From Mesorhizobium carmichaelinearum (GTDB lineage Bacteria; Pseudomonadota; Alphaproteobacteria; Rhizobiales; Rhizobiaceae): DNA of 64,000 nucleotides. Where the stretch lies: positions 580,001 through 644,000 of the forward strand of contig NZ_FZQR01000003.1 in assembly GCF_900199455.1 (NCBI RefSeq), given 5' to 3'. Numbering within the stretch: the first letter of the stretch is position 1; each line of letters starts with the position of its first letter. Under the pieces are notes generated by a model, which saw only the letters and a program-made list of their open reading frames with translations, had not been told where the DNA came from and searched no databases. Shown piece by piece: positions 11,398-21,217 of the stretch. The translations under genes were made by a program, and so were the position numbers.

Positions 11398-13668
11398 CTA
11401 CAACGGGATCGAGCGGTCGTCGGCGAAGGCCTGCAGCAGCGCCCGCATCGGCAGCCCCTGCGCCGGCGCCATCAGATTGTCGTCGAAGAACGCTGTCAGT
11501 TCATCCAGCGGCAGTTCCGTCAGCATCGCCTTGACCGGGCCGATCGAGGCCGGCGACATCGAGATCGAACGGAAGCCGAGGCCGATCAGCGCCATCGCCG
11601 AGATCGGCTTGCCAGCAAGTTCACCGCACAGCGTCACCGGCGTGTGGTTGCGGATGCCGGCATCGGCGATCTGCTTGAGCACACGCAGGAACGGCGCCGA
11701 CAGCGTGTCGAAGCGGTTGGCCAGTTGCGTGTTGCCGCGGTCGACCGCCATGACGAACTGAAACAGATCGTTCGAGCCGACCGAGACGAAGTCGACCGCC
11801 TTCATCAATTCGTCGAGCTGGAACAGCAGCGACGGCACTTCCAGCATCGCACCCAGCTTGAGACTGGTCGGCAGATGATGGGCAAAGCGCGACAGATGCC
11901 GTACCTCGCGGTCGATGATTTCGCGCGCCTGGGCGATCTCGCCGAGCTCGGTCACCATCGGCAGCATCAGCTTGAGCTCGCGCCCGCCGCTGGCCTTCAG
12001 CAAGGCGCGGATCTGGGTGCGCAGCAACCCCGGTCGATCGAGCGTCAGCCGGATCGCCCGCCAGCCGAGCGCCGGGTTTTCTTCCTGGATAGCCCCCTTG
12101 AAGTAGGGCAGCACCTTGTCACCGCCGATGTCGATGGTGCGGAAGGTGACCGGCTTGCCGCGTGCCGCCTCGAGCACGTCGCGGTAGAGTTTCTCCTGCG
12201 CCTCGGCGCGCGGAAAGGTCGAGGCGACCATGAACTGCAATTCGGTGCGGAACAGGCCGATGCCGGCCGCACCCGCCTCGGCCAGCTGCGGCAGGTCGAC
12301 GGCAAGTCCGGCATTCATCAACAGGTCGACCTGGACGCCGTCCCTGGTCGTCGACGGCTTCTTGCGCAGCCCGCGGTAGACCTCTTGCCGGCGGGCGCGG
12401 AACCGCACCTTTTCGGCATAGGCGGCTTCGAGATCGGATTGCGGCCGCAGGTGGATTACGCCTTCTTCGCCGTCGACGATGATGGCATCGCCGTTTTCCG
12501 CCATGGAAACGGCGCCCTTCATCTGGCCGGCGACCGGGATGCCCATGGCGCGCGCGACGATGACGACGTGGCTGGTGGCCGCGCCATCCTCGAGCACCAG
12601 CCCGCGCATCTTGTCGCGGGGATAGTCGAGCAGTTCGGCCGCGCCCATCGAGCGGGCGACGATGATGGCGTCCTTAGGCAGCGAGGCCGCGACATCCTCT
12701 GGCCCGCGTCCCATCAGCTGGCGCAGCAGCCGGTTGGCGAGGTCGTCGAAATCGCTCATCCGCTCGCGCAGATAGGGATCGGTCATGTGCAGCATGCGCG
12801 CGCGCATGTCGCTCTGCACCTTTTCCACGGCGGCTTCCGCCGTCAGGCCGTTGCGGATCGCCTCTTCCAGGCGGCGCACCCAGCCACGATCATTGGCGAA
12901 CATGCGGTAGGCTTCGAGCACCTGGCGATGCTCGCCCTCGAAAGCGACGTCGCGACGCTCCAGCATGTCGTCGATGGAAAGCCTGAGCGAGCCGAGCGAG
13001 GTCTCGAGACGCCTGACTTCTTCCTCGCTGTCCTCGTTGAACAGATTGGTGACGACGATGCGCGGCTCGTGCAGCACGACATGGCCAAGCCCGACGCCGT
13101 CGTTGAAGGACAGGCCGGTGAAGCTGACAGGCCGGCGCAAATCGAGTTCCAGCCCAGGCCGGGTCAGCCGTGCCAGATCGCCGGTGGCAATCATCTCGGC
13201 GATGACCATGGCCGTGGTTTCCAGCGCCTCGACCTCGTCGTCGCGATAATGGCGCATGGTCTTGTTCTGCACGACCAGCACGCCCAACGTCCGCCCTGCC
13301 CTCAGCACCGGCACGCCGAGGAAGGAATTGTAGATCTCTTCCCCGGTCTCCGGCAGATAGGCGAAGGCCGGATGTTCCTGCGCGTTGGACAGGTTGAGCG
13401 GCCGCGCGCTGGCGGCGATGGTGCCGACCAGGCCTTGTCCGAGTCGCAACTGCGCCAGGTGGACGGCGTTCGGGTTCAGACCCTCGGTGGCGTAGAGTTC
13501 GAGCACCGAATCGGCGCGCAGCACATAGAGCGAGCACACTTCCGCAACCATGTTGGACGCGATGTCGCGCACGATCCGGTCAAGCCGCTCCTGCGGCTCC
13601 AGCGGCTCTTGCATGAGCTCGCGGAGCCGTTTCAGCAAAACGCGCGGGCCGCTGGCCTGGTCACGCAT
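11398..13668 (-). CDS. ptsP: Phosphoenolpyruvate-protein phosphotransferase PtsP (EI-Ntr)
   Basis: First enzyme of the nitrogen-related phosphotransferase relay: it takes phosphate from PEP and passes it to NPr and then EIIA-Ntr. An N-terminal GAF domain (about 20-165) distinguishes it from sugar-PTS enzyme I and senses glutamine/2-oxoglutarate in studied homologues. The phosphorylated His is H367 in DGAATSHV. The PEP-binding barrel has [15 protein letters not shown] and the active Cys in [13 protein letters not shown] 13668 has GGAGAAGAAG upstream. It is followed closely by prfA and preceded by lysC on the same strand. Confidence 0.97.
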   Translation of the reverse strand: MRDQASGPRVLLKRLRELMQEPLEPQERLDRIVRDIASNMVAEVCSLYVLRADSVLELYATEGLNPNAVHLAQLRLGQGLVGTIAASARPLNLSNAQEHPAFAYLPETGEEIYNSFLGVPVLRAGRTLGVLVVQNKTMRHYRDDEVEALETTAMVIAEMIATGDLARLTRPGLELDLRRPVSFTGLSFNDGVGLGHVVLHEPRIVVTNLFNEDSEEEVRRLETSLGSLRLSIDDMLERRDVAFEGEHRQVLEAYRMFANDRGWVRRLEEAIRNGLTAEAAVEKVQSDMRARMLHMTDPYLRERMSDFDDLANRLLRQLMGRGPEDVAASLPKDAIIVARSMGAAELLDYPRDKMRGLVLEDGAATSHVVIVARAMGIPVAGQMKGAVSMAENGDAIIVDGEEGVIHLRPQSDLEAAYAEKVRFRARRQEVYRGLRKKPSTTRDGVQVDLLMNAGLAVDLPQLAEAGAAGIGLFRTELQFMVASTFPRAEAQEKLYRDVLEAARGKPVTFRTIDIGGDKVLPYFKGAIQEENPALGWRAIRLTLDRPGLLRTQIRALLKASGGRELKLMLPMVTELGEIAQAREIIDREVRHLSRFAHHLPTSLKLGAMLEVPSLLFQLDELMKAVDFVSVGSNDLFQFVMAVDRGNTQLANRFDTLSAPFLRVLKQIADAGIRNHTPVTLCGELAGKPISAMALIGLGFRSISMSPASIGPVKAMLTELPLDELTAFFDDNLMAPAQGLPMRALLQAFADDRSIPL

Positions 13669-13749
13669 CGCGGCTTCTTCTCCAATGAAACACTTGCCGG
13701 CGCAGTTTCCGCCGCTGCCGGCATGCGCGCAACAACTGATTCAGTCTTG

Positions 13750-15003
13750 CTACTGCTTATCCAGACCGTAGACGGAATGCAAAGTGCGAACTGCCAGTTC
13801 GGTGTACGGACCGTCGATCAGTATCGAAATCTTGATCTCGGAGGTGGTGATGGCGCGGATATTGATCGCCTTGTCGGCCAGCGCCTTGAACGCGGTGGCG
13901 GCGACGCCGGCATGGCTCCGCATGCCGATGCCGATGACCGAGACCTTCGACATGCCGGCTTCCGACTGCACGACATCGTAGCCGACCTCGGCCTTCAGCC
14001 GGTCGAGCACAGCCAGCGCCTTGTCGACGTCACCCGATGGCACGGTGAAGGTCATGTCGGTGAACTTGCCGTCCTCGGAGATGTTCTGGACGATCATGTC
14101 GACATTGATGTTGGCCTCGGCCAGCGGCCCGAAGATGCCGGCGGCGACGCCAGGGCGGTCGCCGACGCGGCGCAGCGAAATCTGGGCCTCGTCCTTGGCG
14201 TAGGCAATTCCGGTGACGACCTGCTGTTCCACGATCTCTTCCTCGTCGCAAATGAGCGTTCCCGGGGGATTGAGCAAATCCCCCATTCCGGGCGCATCGG
14301 GATCGTCGAAGGACGACCGCACGAAGGTACGCACCCTGTGCACCATGGCAAGCTCGACCGAACGCACCTGCAGAACCTTGGCGCCGAGCGAGGCCATTTC
14401 AAGCATTTCCTCGAAGGAGATCTTGGCCAGCCGCCGCGCCTTCGGCTCGATGCGCGGATCGGTGGTGTAAACCCCGTCGACGTCGGTGTAGATGTCGCAA
14501 CGGTCGGCCTTGACCGCCGCGGCAATGGCGACCGCGCTGGTGTCGGAACCGCCGCGGCCGAGCGTGGCGATCCGATTGTCAGGCCCGATGCCCTGGAAGC
14601 CGGCGATGACAGCCACCTGGCCCTCGCCGAAACGCTTGATCAGGAAGGCGCCGTCAATGTCAAGGATGCGCGCCGCGCCATGCGCGTTGTCGGTCTTGAT
14701 CGGGATCTGCCAGCCCTGCCAGGAGCGCGCATGCACGCCCATGTTCTGCAAGGTGATGGCGAGCAGGCCGGCGGTGACCTGCTCTCCGGAAGCGACAACC
14801 GCGTCATATTCGCGTGCGTCATGCATCGGCGAGGCCTCGCGCGTCCAGCCAACCAGCTCGTTGGTCTTGCCGGCCATCGCCGAAACCACCACCGCCACCT
14901 CGTGGCCGGCGTCGACCTCGCGTTTGACATGACGCGCCACATTGCGGATGCGGGCGATGTCGGCGACGGAGGTTCCGCCGAATTTCATCACGATACGCGC
15001 CAT
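13750..15003 (-). CDS. lysC: Aspartate kinase
   Basis: Phosphorylates aspartate, the first step towards lysine, threonine, methionine and diaminopimelate. KFGGTSVAD at residues 7-15 is the kinase signature; the amino-acid-kinase domain extends to about 250. Two ACT domains follow (about 265-417) that give feedback control by lysine and/or threonine. At 417 residues it is a complete single-function aspartokinase. It lies 81 bp upstream of ptsP in the same direction. No riboswitch-like leader was seen upstream. Confidence 0.97.
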   Translation of the reverse strand: MARIVMKFGGTSVADIARIRNVARHVKREVDAGHEVAVVVSAMAGKTNELVGWTREASPMHDAREYDAVVASGEQVTAGLLAITLQNMGVHARSWQGWQIPIKTDNAHGAARILDIDGAFLIKRFGEGQVAVIAGFQGIGPDNRIATLGRGGSDTSAVAIAAAVKADRCDIYTDVDGVYTTDPRIEPKARRLAKISFEEMLEMASLGAKVLQVRSVELAMVHRVRTFVRSSFDDPDAPGMGDLLNPPGTLICDEEEIVEQQVVTGIAYAKDEAQISLRRVGDRPGVAAGIFGPLAEANINVDMIVQNISEDGKFTDMTFTVPSGDVDKALAVLDRLKAEVGYDVVQSEAGMSKVSVIGIGMRSHAGVAATAFKALADKAINIRAITTSEIKISILIDGPYTELAVRTLHSVYGLDKQ

Positions 15004-15225
15004 GGAAGCGAAATGCCTTTGACTGAAGCCGGCCCGGAGCCGAAAACGAAGGAAAGCGCCCGGCTGGCGCCGGCCGCTGAATGCGCGGCCTCCTTAGCCA
15101 AATGCTTTGTCTTTCGCAAGGCTGGCGGCGGATTGCCGGCTTCAAGAAGACGGATATTGCCTTCCAGGCCGGCGCCGCTTACCAAATGCTGCCCGCGGGG
15201 AATTCCTTTTGGTTCGGCATAACAG

Positions 15226-17091
15226 ATGATTGCTCGTCTTCGGCGCGCCATGCGATTGCAATCGCTGCCGCTTGCCGCCGGCTTCGCCGTGCTGGCACTG
15301 ATCGTCGGCACCCGCGCCCTGCTGGTCGAGGGCCAGAGGGCCAACCGTGCCGCAGCACGCGAGACAATCGAATACCAGGAACAGCTTTCCGGGCTGCTTT
15401 CATCGGCGCAGGATGCCGAGGCTGGCCAGCGTGGCTACCTGCTGACCGGCGAGAAATCCTACCTCGACCCGTACCAGAAGGCTGTCGATGCAATTCCAGG
15501 GCAACTTGCCCGCATCGATGCCATGACACCACCCAACGACCAGCTCGCCCTGCAGATCAGCCATATCAAGGAAGCGCTGGCGCAAAAGCAGGCTGAACTC
15601 GCCGTGACGATCGCGCTCTACGACAAGGGTGATGCCGCGAAGGCGCTGCAACTTGTCCGCAGCGGTCAGGGCAAGGCCGCCATGGACGAAATCCGCGCCA
15701 GCATGGACACGATCCGGCGCATCGGCGCCGCCGACATCGCCGCGCGCGACGAGCACACCGACCAGGTCGAGACCTGGCTGCGCATCGGTTCGCTGGCGGC
15801 CCTGATCGCGATCTTCCTGCTCGGCGCCTACACGATCCGCCAATCCCGCCGCCGCTTCCGCGAGGTCGCCACCGCCCAGGAAGAACTGATGCGCAAGAAC
15901 ATCGAACTCGGCAACGAGATCGACACGCGCGAGAAGGCCGAATCCCAGATCCGCCAGATGCAGAAGATGGAGGCCGTCGGGCAACTGACCGGCGGCATCG
16001 CCCACGATTTCAACAACATGCTGGCGGTGATCCTCAGCGCCATGAACCTTGCCCAGCGCAAGCTGAAGCGCGGCGAGAATGATATCGAGAAATTCATCGA
16101 GGCGGCGACGGACGCGGCCAGCCGTGCCGCCAATTTGACCTCCCGGCTGCTTGCCTTCTCCCGTCTGCAGCCGCTGGCGCCGCAGGTGGTCGACACCAAC
16201 CGGCTGGTGACCGACATGTCCGACCTTCTGCACCGTGCGCTCGGCGAAGGCATCCGCATCGAAACGGTGCTGGCGGGCGGCCTATGGAAAACCCACGCCG
16301 ACCCCAGCCAGATCGAGAACGCGATCCTCAACCTTGCCGTCAATGCCCGCGACGCCATGGATAATGACGGCAAGTTGACCATCGAGACCGCCAACAGCCA
16401 CCTCGACGACGCTTACGCCGCGACGCATGCCGAAGTCACGCCAGGCCAATATGTGATGATCGCGGTAACCGACACCGGCACCGGCATGTCGCCCGAGGTC
16501 ATCGCCAAGGCCTTCGAACCCTTCTTCACGACCAAGCCGGTCGACAAGGGCACGGGACTTGGGCTGAGCCAGGTGTTCGGCTTCGTCAAGCAGTCGGGCG
16601 GCCACGTCAAGATCTACTCCGAACCGGGCGAAGGCACGACGATCAGGATCTATCTGCCCCGGTTTTTCGGGCCGGAGGAGCCGGCAGCACTTGCCGGGCG
16701 CGGCAAGAGCACCGCCAAGGTCACAGAAACGATCCTAGTCGTCGAGGACGACGCCCGCGTGCGGGCCTCAACGACGGACGCCATGCGCGAACTCGGCTAC
16801 ACCGTCATCCACGTTGGCAGCGGCCAGGAGGCGCTTCAGAAGCTGGCGGTGACACCGGGCATCGCCCTGCTTTTCACGGACATTGTCATGCCGGTGATGA
16901 ACGGTCGCAAGCTTGCCGAGGAAGCGGTCGCGCGCCAACCTGGCCTGAAAGTCGTCTTCACCACCGGTTTCACCAGGAATGCCGTCGTCCACAACGGCGT
17001 GCTCGACCATGACGTGCACTTCCTGGCCAAGCCATTCACCATCGAGCAACTCGAGGCCAAGCTACGCGAAGTACTGGACGCGAAAGGATAG
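15226..17091 (+). CDS. Hybrid sensor histidine kinase with CHASE3 sensor and C-terminal receiver
   Basis: Membrane sensor kinase. Helix 1 (about 15-35) is followed by a periplasmic CHASE3 domain (36-185, including AEAGQRGYLLTGEKSYLDPY), helix 2 (186-205) and a short coiled coil. The phosphoacceptor H260 lies in GGIAHDFNNM, with an HATPase_c domain (DTGTGMS, GTGLGLSQVFGF). A receiver domain (about 500-620) has phospho-Asp D552 in LLFTDIVMP and Lys in LAKPF. No separate response regulator is adjacent, so the final target is unknown. The ribosome site before ATG 15226 is weak. It is convergent with the diguanylate cyclase gene, 57 bp between stops. Confidence 0.93.
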   Translation: MIARLRRAMRLQSLPLAAGFAVLALIVGTRALLVEGQRANRAAARETIEYQEQLSGLLSSAQDAEAGQRGYLLTGEKSYLDPYQKAVDAIPGQLARIDAMTPPNDQLALQISHIKEALAQKQAELAVTIALYDKGDAAKALQLVRSGQGKAAMDEIRASMDTIRRIGAADIAARDEHTDQVETWLRIGSLAALIAIFLLGAYTIRQSRRRFREVATAQEELMRKNIELGNEIDTREKAESQIRQMQKMEAVGQLTGGIAHDFNNMLAVILSAMNLAQRKLKRGENDIEKFIEAATDAASRAANLTSRLLAFSRLQPLAPQVVDTNRLVTDMSDLLHRALGEGIRIETVLAGGLWKTHADPSQIENAILNLAVNARDAMDNDGKLTIETANSHLDDAYAATHAEVTPGQYVMIAVTDTGTGMSPEVIAKAFEPFFTTKPVDKGTGLGLSQVFGFVKQSGGHVKIYSEPGEGTTIRIYLPRFFGPEEPAALAGRGKSTAKVTETILVVEDDARVRASTTDAMRELGYTVIHVGSGQEALQKLAVTPGIALLFTDIVMPVMNGRKLAEEAVARQPGLKVVFTTGFTRNAVVHNGVLDHDVHFLAKPFTIEQLEAKLREVLDAKG

Positions 17092-17148
17092 CCGGGCTTT
17101 CTGGCGGCTGTTCCGGTCCAGGCGACATGCCGAGCTCGTTCTGTCGCG

Positions 17149-19383
17149 TTAACCCACGCTTTGGCTGGCAGTGGGAAGGTCCCAGTTGGGATCGGCCTTG
17201 CCCAATCCGGCAACAACGCGGTCGCGGCCGTCCGCTTTTGCCTGATAGAGCGAACGATCCGCGGCGTTGACGATTTCGACCCATGACGCGCCGAGTTCCG
17301 GGAAGGCGGACACGCCGAACGAGGCTGTGATGGTTCCAAGCGTGCGGCCGCGATGCGCCAGATGCAGCTGCTTGATCGCCTTGCGCAGCGCCTCGGCGCG
17401 CTCGGCGGCATCGGCGATCGACGTCCCCGGCAGCATCAACGCGAATTCCTCACCGCCATAGCGCGACACCACATCGCTGTCCCTCGCGTGGTCGAGCAGC
17501 GTGGCGGCGACCTGCTTGAGCACCAGATCGCCGGCTTCATGGCCAAACGTGTCGTTGAATTGCTTGAAATGATCGACGTCGAGCATGATTACCGCCATCG
17601 GCTGCCCAGAACGCTCCAGGCGCCTCAACTCGCGGCTGCTTGTCTCCTCGAGATAGCGGCGGTTGTAGAGCCCGGTGTTCGGATCGCGGATCGATTGCTG
17701 CCGCAATGTTTCGCGCAGGCGCAGATTGGCCAGTGCCAGCGCCAGCGTATCGACGACGCCGCGCAGGATCTGTTGCCGCTCGGTCAGCCAGTCCGGCCTG
17801 CCGGCGGCGTCCGGTTCGCACAGATGCACGATGCCAAGCGTCTCCCCTTGCGCCGCCAGGGGCATACAGACATAGCCACGGCCGCCATTCTCGGTGATGT
17901 GGTTGCAGCGCGGCGTCAGCATCCCGGGACCGGCAACATGTTCCTGACCGCGCCGCAGCGCCCAGCAATCTTCCGGAGCGAACTGGCCAACGCTCGAACG
18001 GACGGCGCCCCAATGCGCCATTTCCTCGACCAGATTGCGCGAGGCGCTGGTCAGATGCACGGTGCCGCTCAATCCGCCGAAGAAATCGGGCATGGCCGAG
18101 CCGACGACGGAAAATGCCTCCTGGAAGGTGACGCACGCCTGAAGCAGTTCGCCGAGCTTGACCAGGCGGGTCGTTGCCTGGGACGTCTCTTTCAGTTCAC
18201 GGTTCAGCGTTACCAGTTCCTCGGCGCGATCGTTGACCGCCCGCTCGGCGCTGCGCAGCTCGCTGATATCGTTCAGGGTCAGCACGATCCCGCCGTCGGA
18301 GCGATTGAGCGGATTGCAGCTCGCAATCACCGGCAGGTACGATCCGTCCGGTTTTGCCAGCCGCACCTCGGCCTGATGCCCGCGACCCGTGGTCAGCGCT
18401 AGCTCGATCGGCGATGTCGCCTGCGCCAGCCTGTCTCCCGATAGTCCCCTTATATCGAGAACCGACGGCCAATCCTGCCCCTCGATCTTGTCATTGCGCC
18501 GCCCGATGATCTCGGCGGCTGCCGGATTGACAGAGACGATCCGGCCATTGCCGTCGATGACGACAATGCCTTCGGCGACAGTGCGGACAATATCCTCGAT
18601 ATAGGCCTTCTGCTCGACGAGCTGCCCGCGCGAGGATTCGAGTTCGGATGCCATACCATCGAAGCCTCGCGCCAATTGGCCGAACTCGTCATTGGAGGTC
18701 AGGCCGACACGCGCCCCGGCGTCGCCGCGCGCCAGCGATTCGATGCCACGGTTGAGGCCGGAAAGACCGGCACCAAAGCCACGCAGTAACAGGAAAGCCG
18801 AGATCGCGGAGATCAGCACGGCGGTCGCGGTGCACAGACCGATGAGCCAGAGCATGTTGTTGGTGCGCTGTTGGGCGGCGTGCAGCAGCGGCGTATACTC
18901 GAACAGCACCGCGCCGACCGTCTTGCCGGGAGCATCCTTGATCGGCACGGCAACCAGGTTGATCGCTTCTGATAGGTCGGTGCTGCTTTCAACGAAGTTG
19001 CGCGGTGTGCCATCCTCGATCGTCCGGCCGACCTCATTGTCGGGATCGTGGCGGTAGGGAGTGCCGACATTTTTTTCTTCACCCGGGACATCGGCAAGGA
19101 TGACCTTGTCGTGATTGACGACAACGAGGTCGCGTTTCGAGTCGCTGTGTTGCGCGGTCACGAATTCGCGCAGCGCGTCTGCCCTTTCAAACAAGGAATG
19201 CGGCGCATCGGAAGCCTTGAAGGCAATCGTTTCGGCCAATTGCCGCCCAACGCTCGTCGCTTCGGCGAGCGCGCCGGATGTGGTCAGCGATATCTGGGAG
19301 ACGATCGCAATGCCGCCCACCAGGCCAATCAAGGCCGCGGCGCTGAATAAGGTGGCAACAATCTGGGTCTTGATCCGCACCAA
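17149..19383 (-). CDS. Membrane diguanylate cyclase: HAMP-PAS-GAF-GGDEF
   Basis: Makes cyclic di-GMP. Two membrane helices (about 10-35 and 180-200) flank a periplasmic sensor region. A HAMP segment (about 200-255), PAS (about 265-375), GAF-like domain (about 405-560) and GGDEF domain follow. The active site GGEEF is at 643-647, and an RxxD inhibitory site (RDSD) lies five residues before it, so feedback inhibition by product is expected. Start: TTG 19383 or GTG 19380; there is no ATG in frame at the signal-like first helix. It is probably expressed alone. Confidence 0.92.
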   Translation of the reverse strand: MVRIKTQIVATLFSAAALIGLVGGIAIVSQISLTTSGALAEATSVGRQLAETIAFKASDAPHSLFERADALREFVTAQHSDSKRDLVVVNHDKVILADVPGEEKNVGTPYRHDPDNEVGRTIEDGTPRNFVESSTDLSEAINLVAVPIKDAPGKTVGAVLFEYTPLLHAAQQRTNNMLWLIGLCTATAVLISAISAFLLLRGFGAGLSGLNRGIESLARGDAGARVGLTSNDEFGQLARGFDGMASELESSRGQLVEQKAYIEDIVRTVAEGIVVIDGNGRIVSVNPAAAEIIGRRNDKIEGQDWPSVLDIRGLSGDRLAQATSPIELALTTGRGHQAEVRLAKPDGSYLPVIASCNPLNRSDGGIVLTLNDISELRSAERAVNDRAEELVTLNRELKETSQATTRLVKLGELLQACVTFQEAFSVVGSAMPDFFGGLSGTVHLTSASRNLVEEMAHWGAVRSSVGQFAPEDCWALRRGQEHVAGPGMLTPRCNHITENGGRGYVCMPLAAQGETLGIVHLCEPDAAGRPDWLTERQQILRGVVDTLALALANLRLRETLRQQSIRDPNTGLYNRRYLEETSSRELRRLERSGQPMAVIMLDVDHFKQFNDTFGHEAGDLVLKQVAATLLDHARDSDVVSRYGGEEFALMLPGTSIADAAERAEALRKAIKQLHLAHRGRTLGTITASFGVSAFPELGASWVEIVNAADRSLYQAKADGRDRVVAGLGKADPNWDLPTASQSVG

Positions 19384-19698
19384 GCCATCCCAATCGATGG
19401 GAGGGCAATGTACATGCCGAATCCCGATCGTGCCTCAGGAAACCGCCAACCTCGTAAATTTGATGTTAAGGGAACCTGATCAGCCGCCCTTTCCCGTAAG
19501 ACCCTCGGCGCCGAGGAATTCAGCACGGCGCCCGTGCCCTGACAGAACGGACCGCCCTCTCAGAACGGGAAAATTGTTGCCTTGACTTTCCGGCTCCCAC
19601 GCCCGACTCCCTAGCGCTCTGAAGCAATTCCAGGAAAAGTGTGTAACGGTTTTCCCACAGGAATTGCGACAAATCAAAGAGCTCTAGGAGACCAACCC
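19384..19698. other. Intergenic region between the diguanylate cyclase gene and ubiG
   Basis: Divergent promoter region with no credible gene. It contains a palindromic repeat element (19621-19688). The ubiG ribosome site TAGGAG is at its right end. Confidence 0.5.
19621..19688. repeat. Palindromic intergenic repeat, copy A
   Basis: Arms GCAATTCC (19624-19631) and GGAATTGC (19660-19667) enclose the core AAAAGTGTGTAACGGTTTT, followed by a tail ending near GAGCTCTA. The same arms and core recur at 58039-58165, and a related core with other arms at 26066-26113. I recognise the pattern as a common rhizobial intergenic repeat from memory only. It lies 10 bases before the ubiG start. Confidence 0.8.
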
Positions 19699-20448
19699 AT
19701 GCCAGAGCCCCGACGGTCGACGATCGATGCCGGAGAAGTGGAACGCTTTTCCGCCCTTGCCGCCGAATGGTGGAACCCGAACGGCAAGTTTCGGCCGCTG
19801 CACAAATTCAATCCGGTCCGGCTTTCCTATATCCGCGACCAAATCGCGGCGCGCTTTGGCCGTGACCCGCGTGCCGCGCGGCCGTTCGAGGGACTGCGCA
19901 TCCTCGATATCGGCTGCGGTGGTGGTCTTTTGTGCGAGCCGATGGCGCGGCTTGGCGCCGAGGTCGTCGGAGCGGATGCCTCCGAGACAAACATCGAAGT
20001 GGCGAAACTGCACGCGGCCGAAGGCAATGTGAGCGTCGACTACCGCGCGACGACGGCCGAGGACCTTGCCGACGCCGGCGAGACATTCGACGTCATCCTC
20101 AACATGGAAGTGGTCGAGCATGTCGCCGACATCGACCTGTTCGTCGCCAAATGCGGACAGATGGTCCGGCCCGGCGGCATCATGTTCGTCGCCACCATCA
20201 ACCGCACGCTGAAGGCGCTCGGCCTGGCCATTATCGGCGCCGAATATGTGCTGCGCTGGCTGCCGCGCGGCACCCACCAATTCGGCAAGCTGGTGCGCCC
20301 GGAAGAGCTGGAAAAGGCGCTGGGCGGCGCCGGTCTGACCATTATCGACCGCACCGGCGTCACCTACAATCCGCTTGCCGATCGCTGGGCGCGGTCGAAG
20401 GATATGGACGTCAACTACATGGTGCTGGCGGAAAAAGGATCGGTCTGA
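19699..20448 (+). CDS. ubiG: 3-demethylubiquinol 3-O-methyltransferase UbiG
   Basis: SAM-dependent O-methyltransferase that acts twice in ubiquinone synthesis. It has the N-terminal family signature [23 protein letters not shown] motif [19 protein letters not shown], and the later [19 protein letters not shown] block typical of UbiG. ATG 19699 is preceded by TAGGAG; an upstream in-frame start at 19639 would read through a repeat element and is rejected. At 249 aa the length is normal. Confidence 0.97.
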   Translation: MPEPRRSTIDAGEVERFSALAAEWWNPNGKFRPLHKFNPVRLSYIRDQIAARFGRDPRAARPFEGLRILDIGCGGGLLCEPMARLGAEVVGADASETNIEVAKLHAAEGNVSVDYRATTAEDLADAGETFDVILNMEVVEHVADIDLFVAKCGQMVRPGGIMFVATINRTLKALGLAIIGAEYVLRWLPRGTHQFGKLVRPEELEKALGGAGLTIIDRTGVTYNPLADRWARSKDMDVNYMVLAEKGSV

Positions 20449-20491
20449 CCACGTTCGCGGAATTCGCGCCAAGGACGTGTTGAGATTCGGG

Positions 20492-21004
20492 TCAGGCCGA
20501 ATCGAGCGGCCGATAGCCGCCCCGCCAGTAGATCAGCGCCTGGCCGGCATCGTGGGTGCGCACCGCCTCGACCGAGCCGATGACGATGGAATGCGTGCCG
20601 CGGTCGATCATCTCGTCGAGGCTGCAGTCGAAGGCGGCCACGGCGTCGGAAAGCAGCGCGGCTCGGGTCTTCAGCGTCACCCATTCGGCGCCCTCGTAGC
20701 GGTCCTTGCCCTTGATGCCGCCAAGGCCGGAGAAGCGCTCTGCCACGCGCTGGTGCTGAGGTCCTAGCGAATTGACGCCGAAATGCCGGTAACGCTCTAT
20801 CACCGGCCAGGTCGATGACGATCGGTTGACGCAAGCGATCACCTTGGGTGGCTCGGCCGACAGCGAGACCACCGAAATGACGACAAGGCCGGAACGGTCG
20901 TCACCGACGCCGGCGGTGATGACGCTGACATTGCCGACGATGAGCCGCATGGCGGCGCGAAAGTCGGCGACGTCGACCGGGCCCTCTCTCGAGACTGTGG
21001 ACAT
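20492..21004 (-). CDS. Flavin reductase family protein
   Basis: Flavin reductase-like (DIM6/NTAB) protein of 170 aa that reduces FMN or FAD with NAD(P)H and normally feeds a monooxygenase. The FRATxx-like start (FRAAMRLIVGNVSVITAG), VVSLSAEPPKVIACVN and NSLGPQHQRVAERFSG match the split-barrel fold. AGGAGGATGTT precedes ATG 21004, and that ribosome site overlaps the stop codon of an upstream luciferase-like gene remnant. The original partner monooxygenase therefore seems to have been lost here. Its current partner is unknown. Confidence 0.88.
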   Translation of the reverse strand: MSTVSREGPVDVADFRAAMRLIVGNVSVITAGVGDDRSGLVVISVVSLSAEPPKVIACVNRSSSTWPVIERYRHFGVNSLGPQHQRVAERFSGLGGIKGKDRYEGAEWVTLKTRAALLSDAVAAFDCSLDEMIDRGTHSIVIGSVEAVRTHDAGQALIYWRGGYRPLDSA

Positions 21005-21013
21005 AACATCCTC

Positions 21014-21217
21014 CTAAGCCGCCGACTGCATCGCGGCCGGCGCGATGCGGATGCCTCTCTGTTCGAGAATGGGTAGCACGGTGTCGCGGAAATAGGGGAA
21101 CTCCTCGGCATAATCGACGAAGGACAGTGTCGAGCCGCCGCCACGCACCGTCGCCATCACCCAAGGCCGGAGCCCGGTGACGGCGCCGACGACGGCGGCG
21201 GAAAGCTTTGAAGACGT
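21014..21217 (-). pseudogene. 3' remnant of a luciferase-like (LLM) flavin-dependent monooxygenase
   Basis: About 67 sense codons end at TAG 21016-21014. They encode a C-terminus like that of LLM-class monooxygenases of the SfnG/SsuD kind: STLSFVDYAEEFPYFRDTVL followed by PILEQRGIRIA. No N-terminal or catalytic part exists upstream. The frame instead runs straight into the stop codon of the EamA gene (TAA 21220-21218), in the same phase. The gene's stop overlaps the flavin reductase ribosome site, which fits an old two-gene operon. A 46-residue ORF from ATG 21157 could still be translated. Confidence 0.65.

Noticed and set aside
11644..15222. A 1192-codon open frame antisense to ptsP and lysC
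   Set aside because: It spans two well-supported genes on the other strand, has no recognisable domain and His/Gln/Arg-heavy composition.
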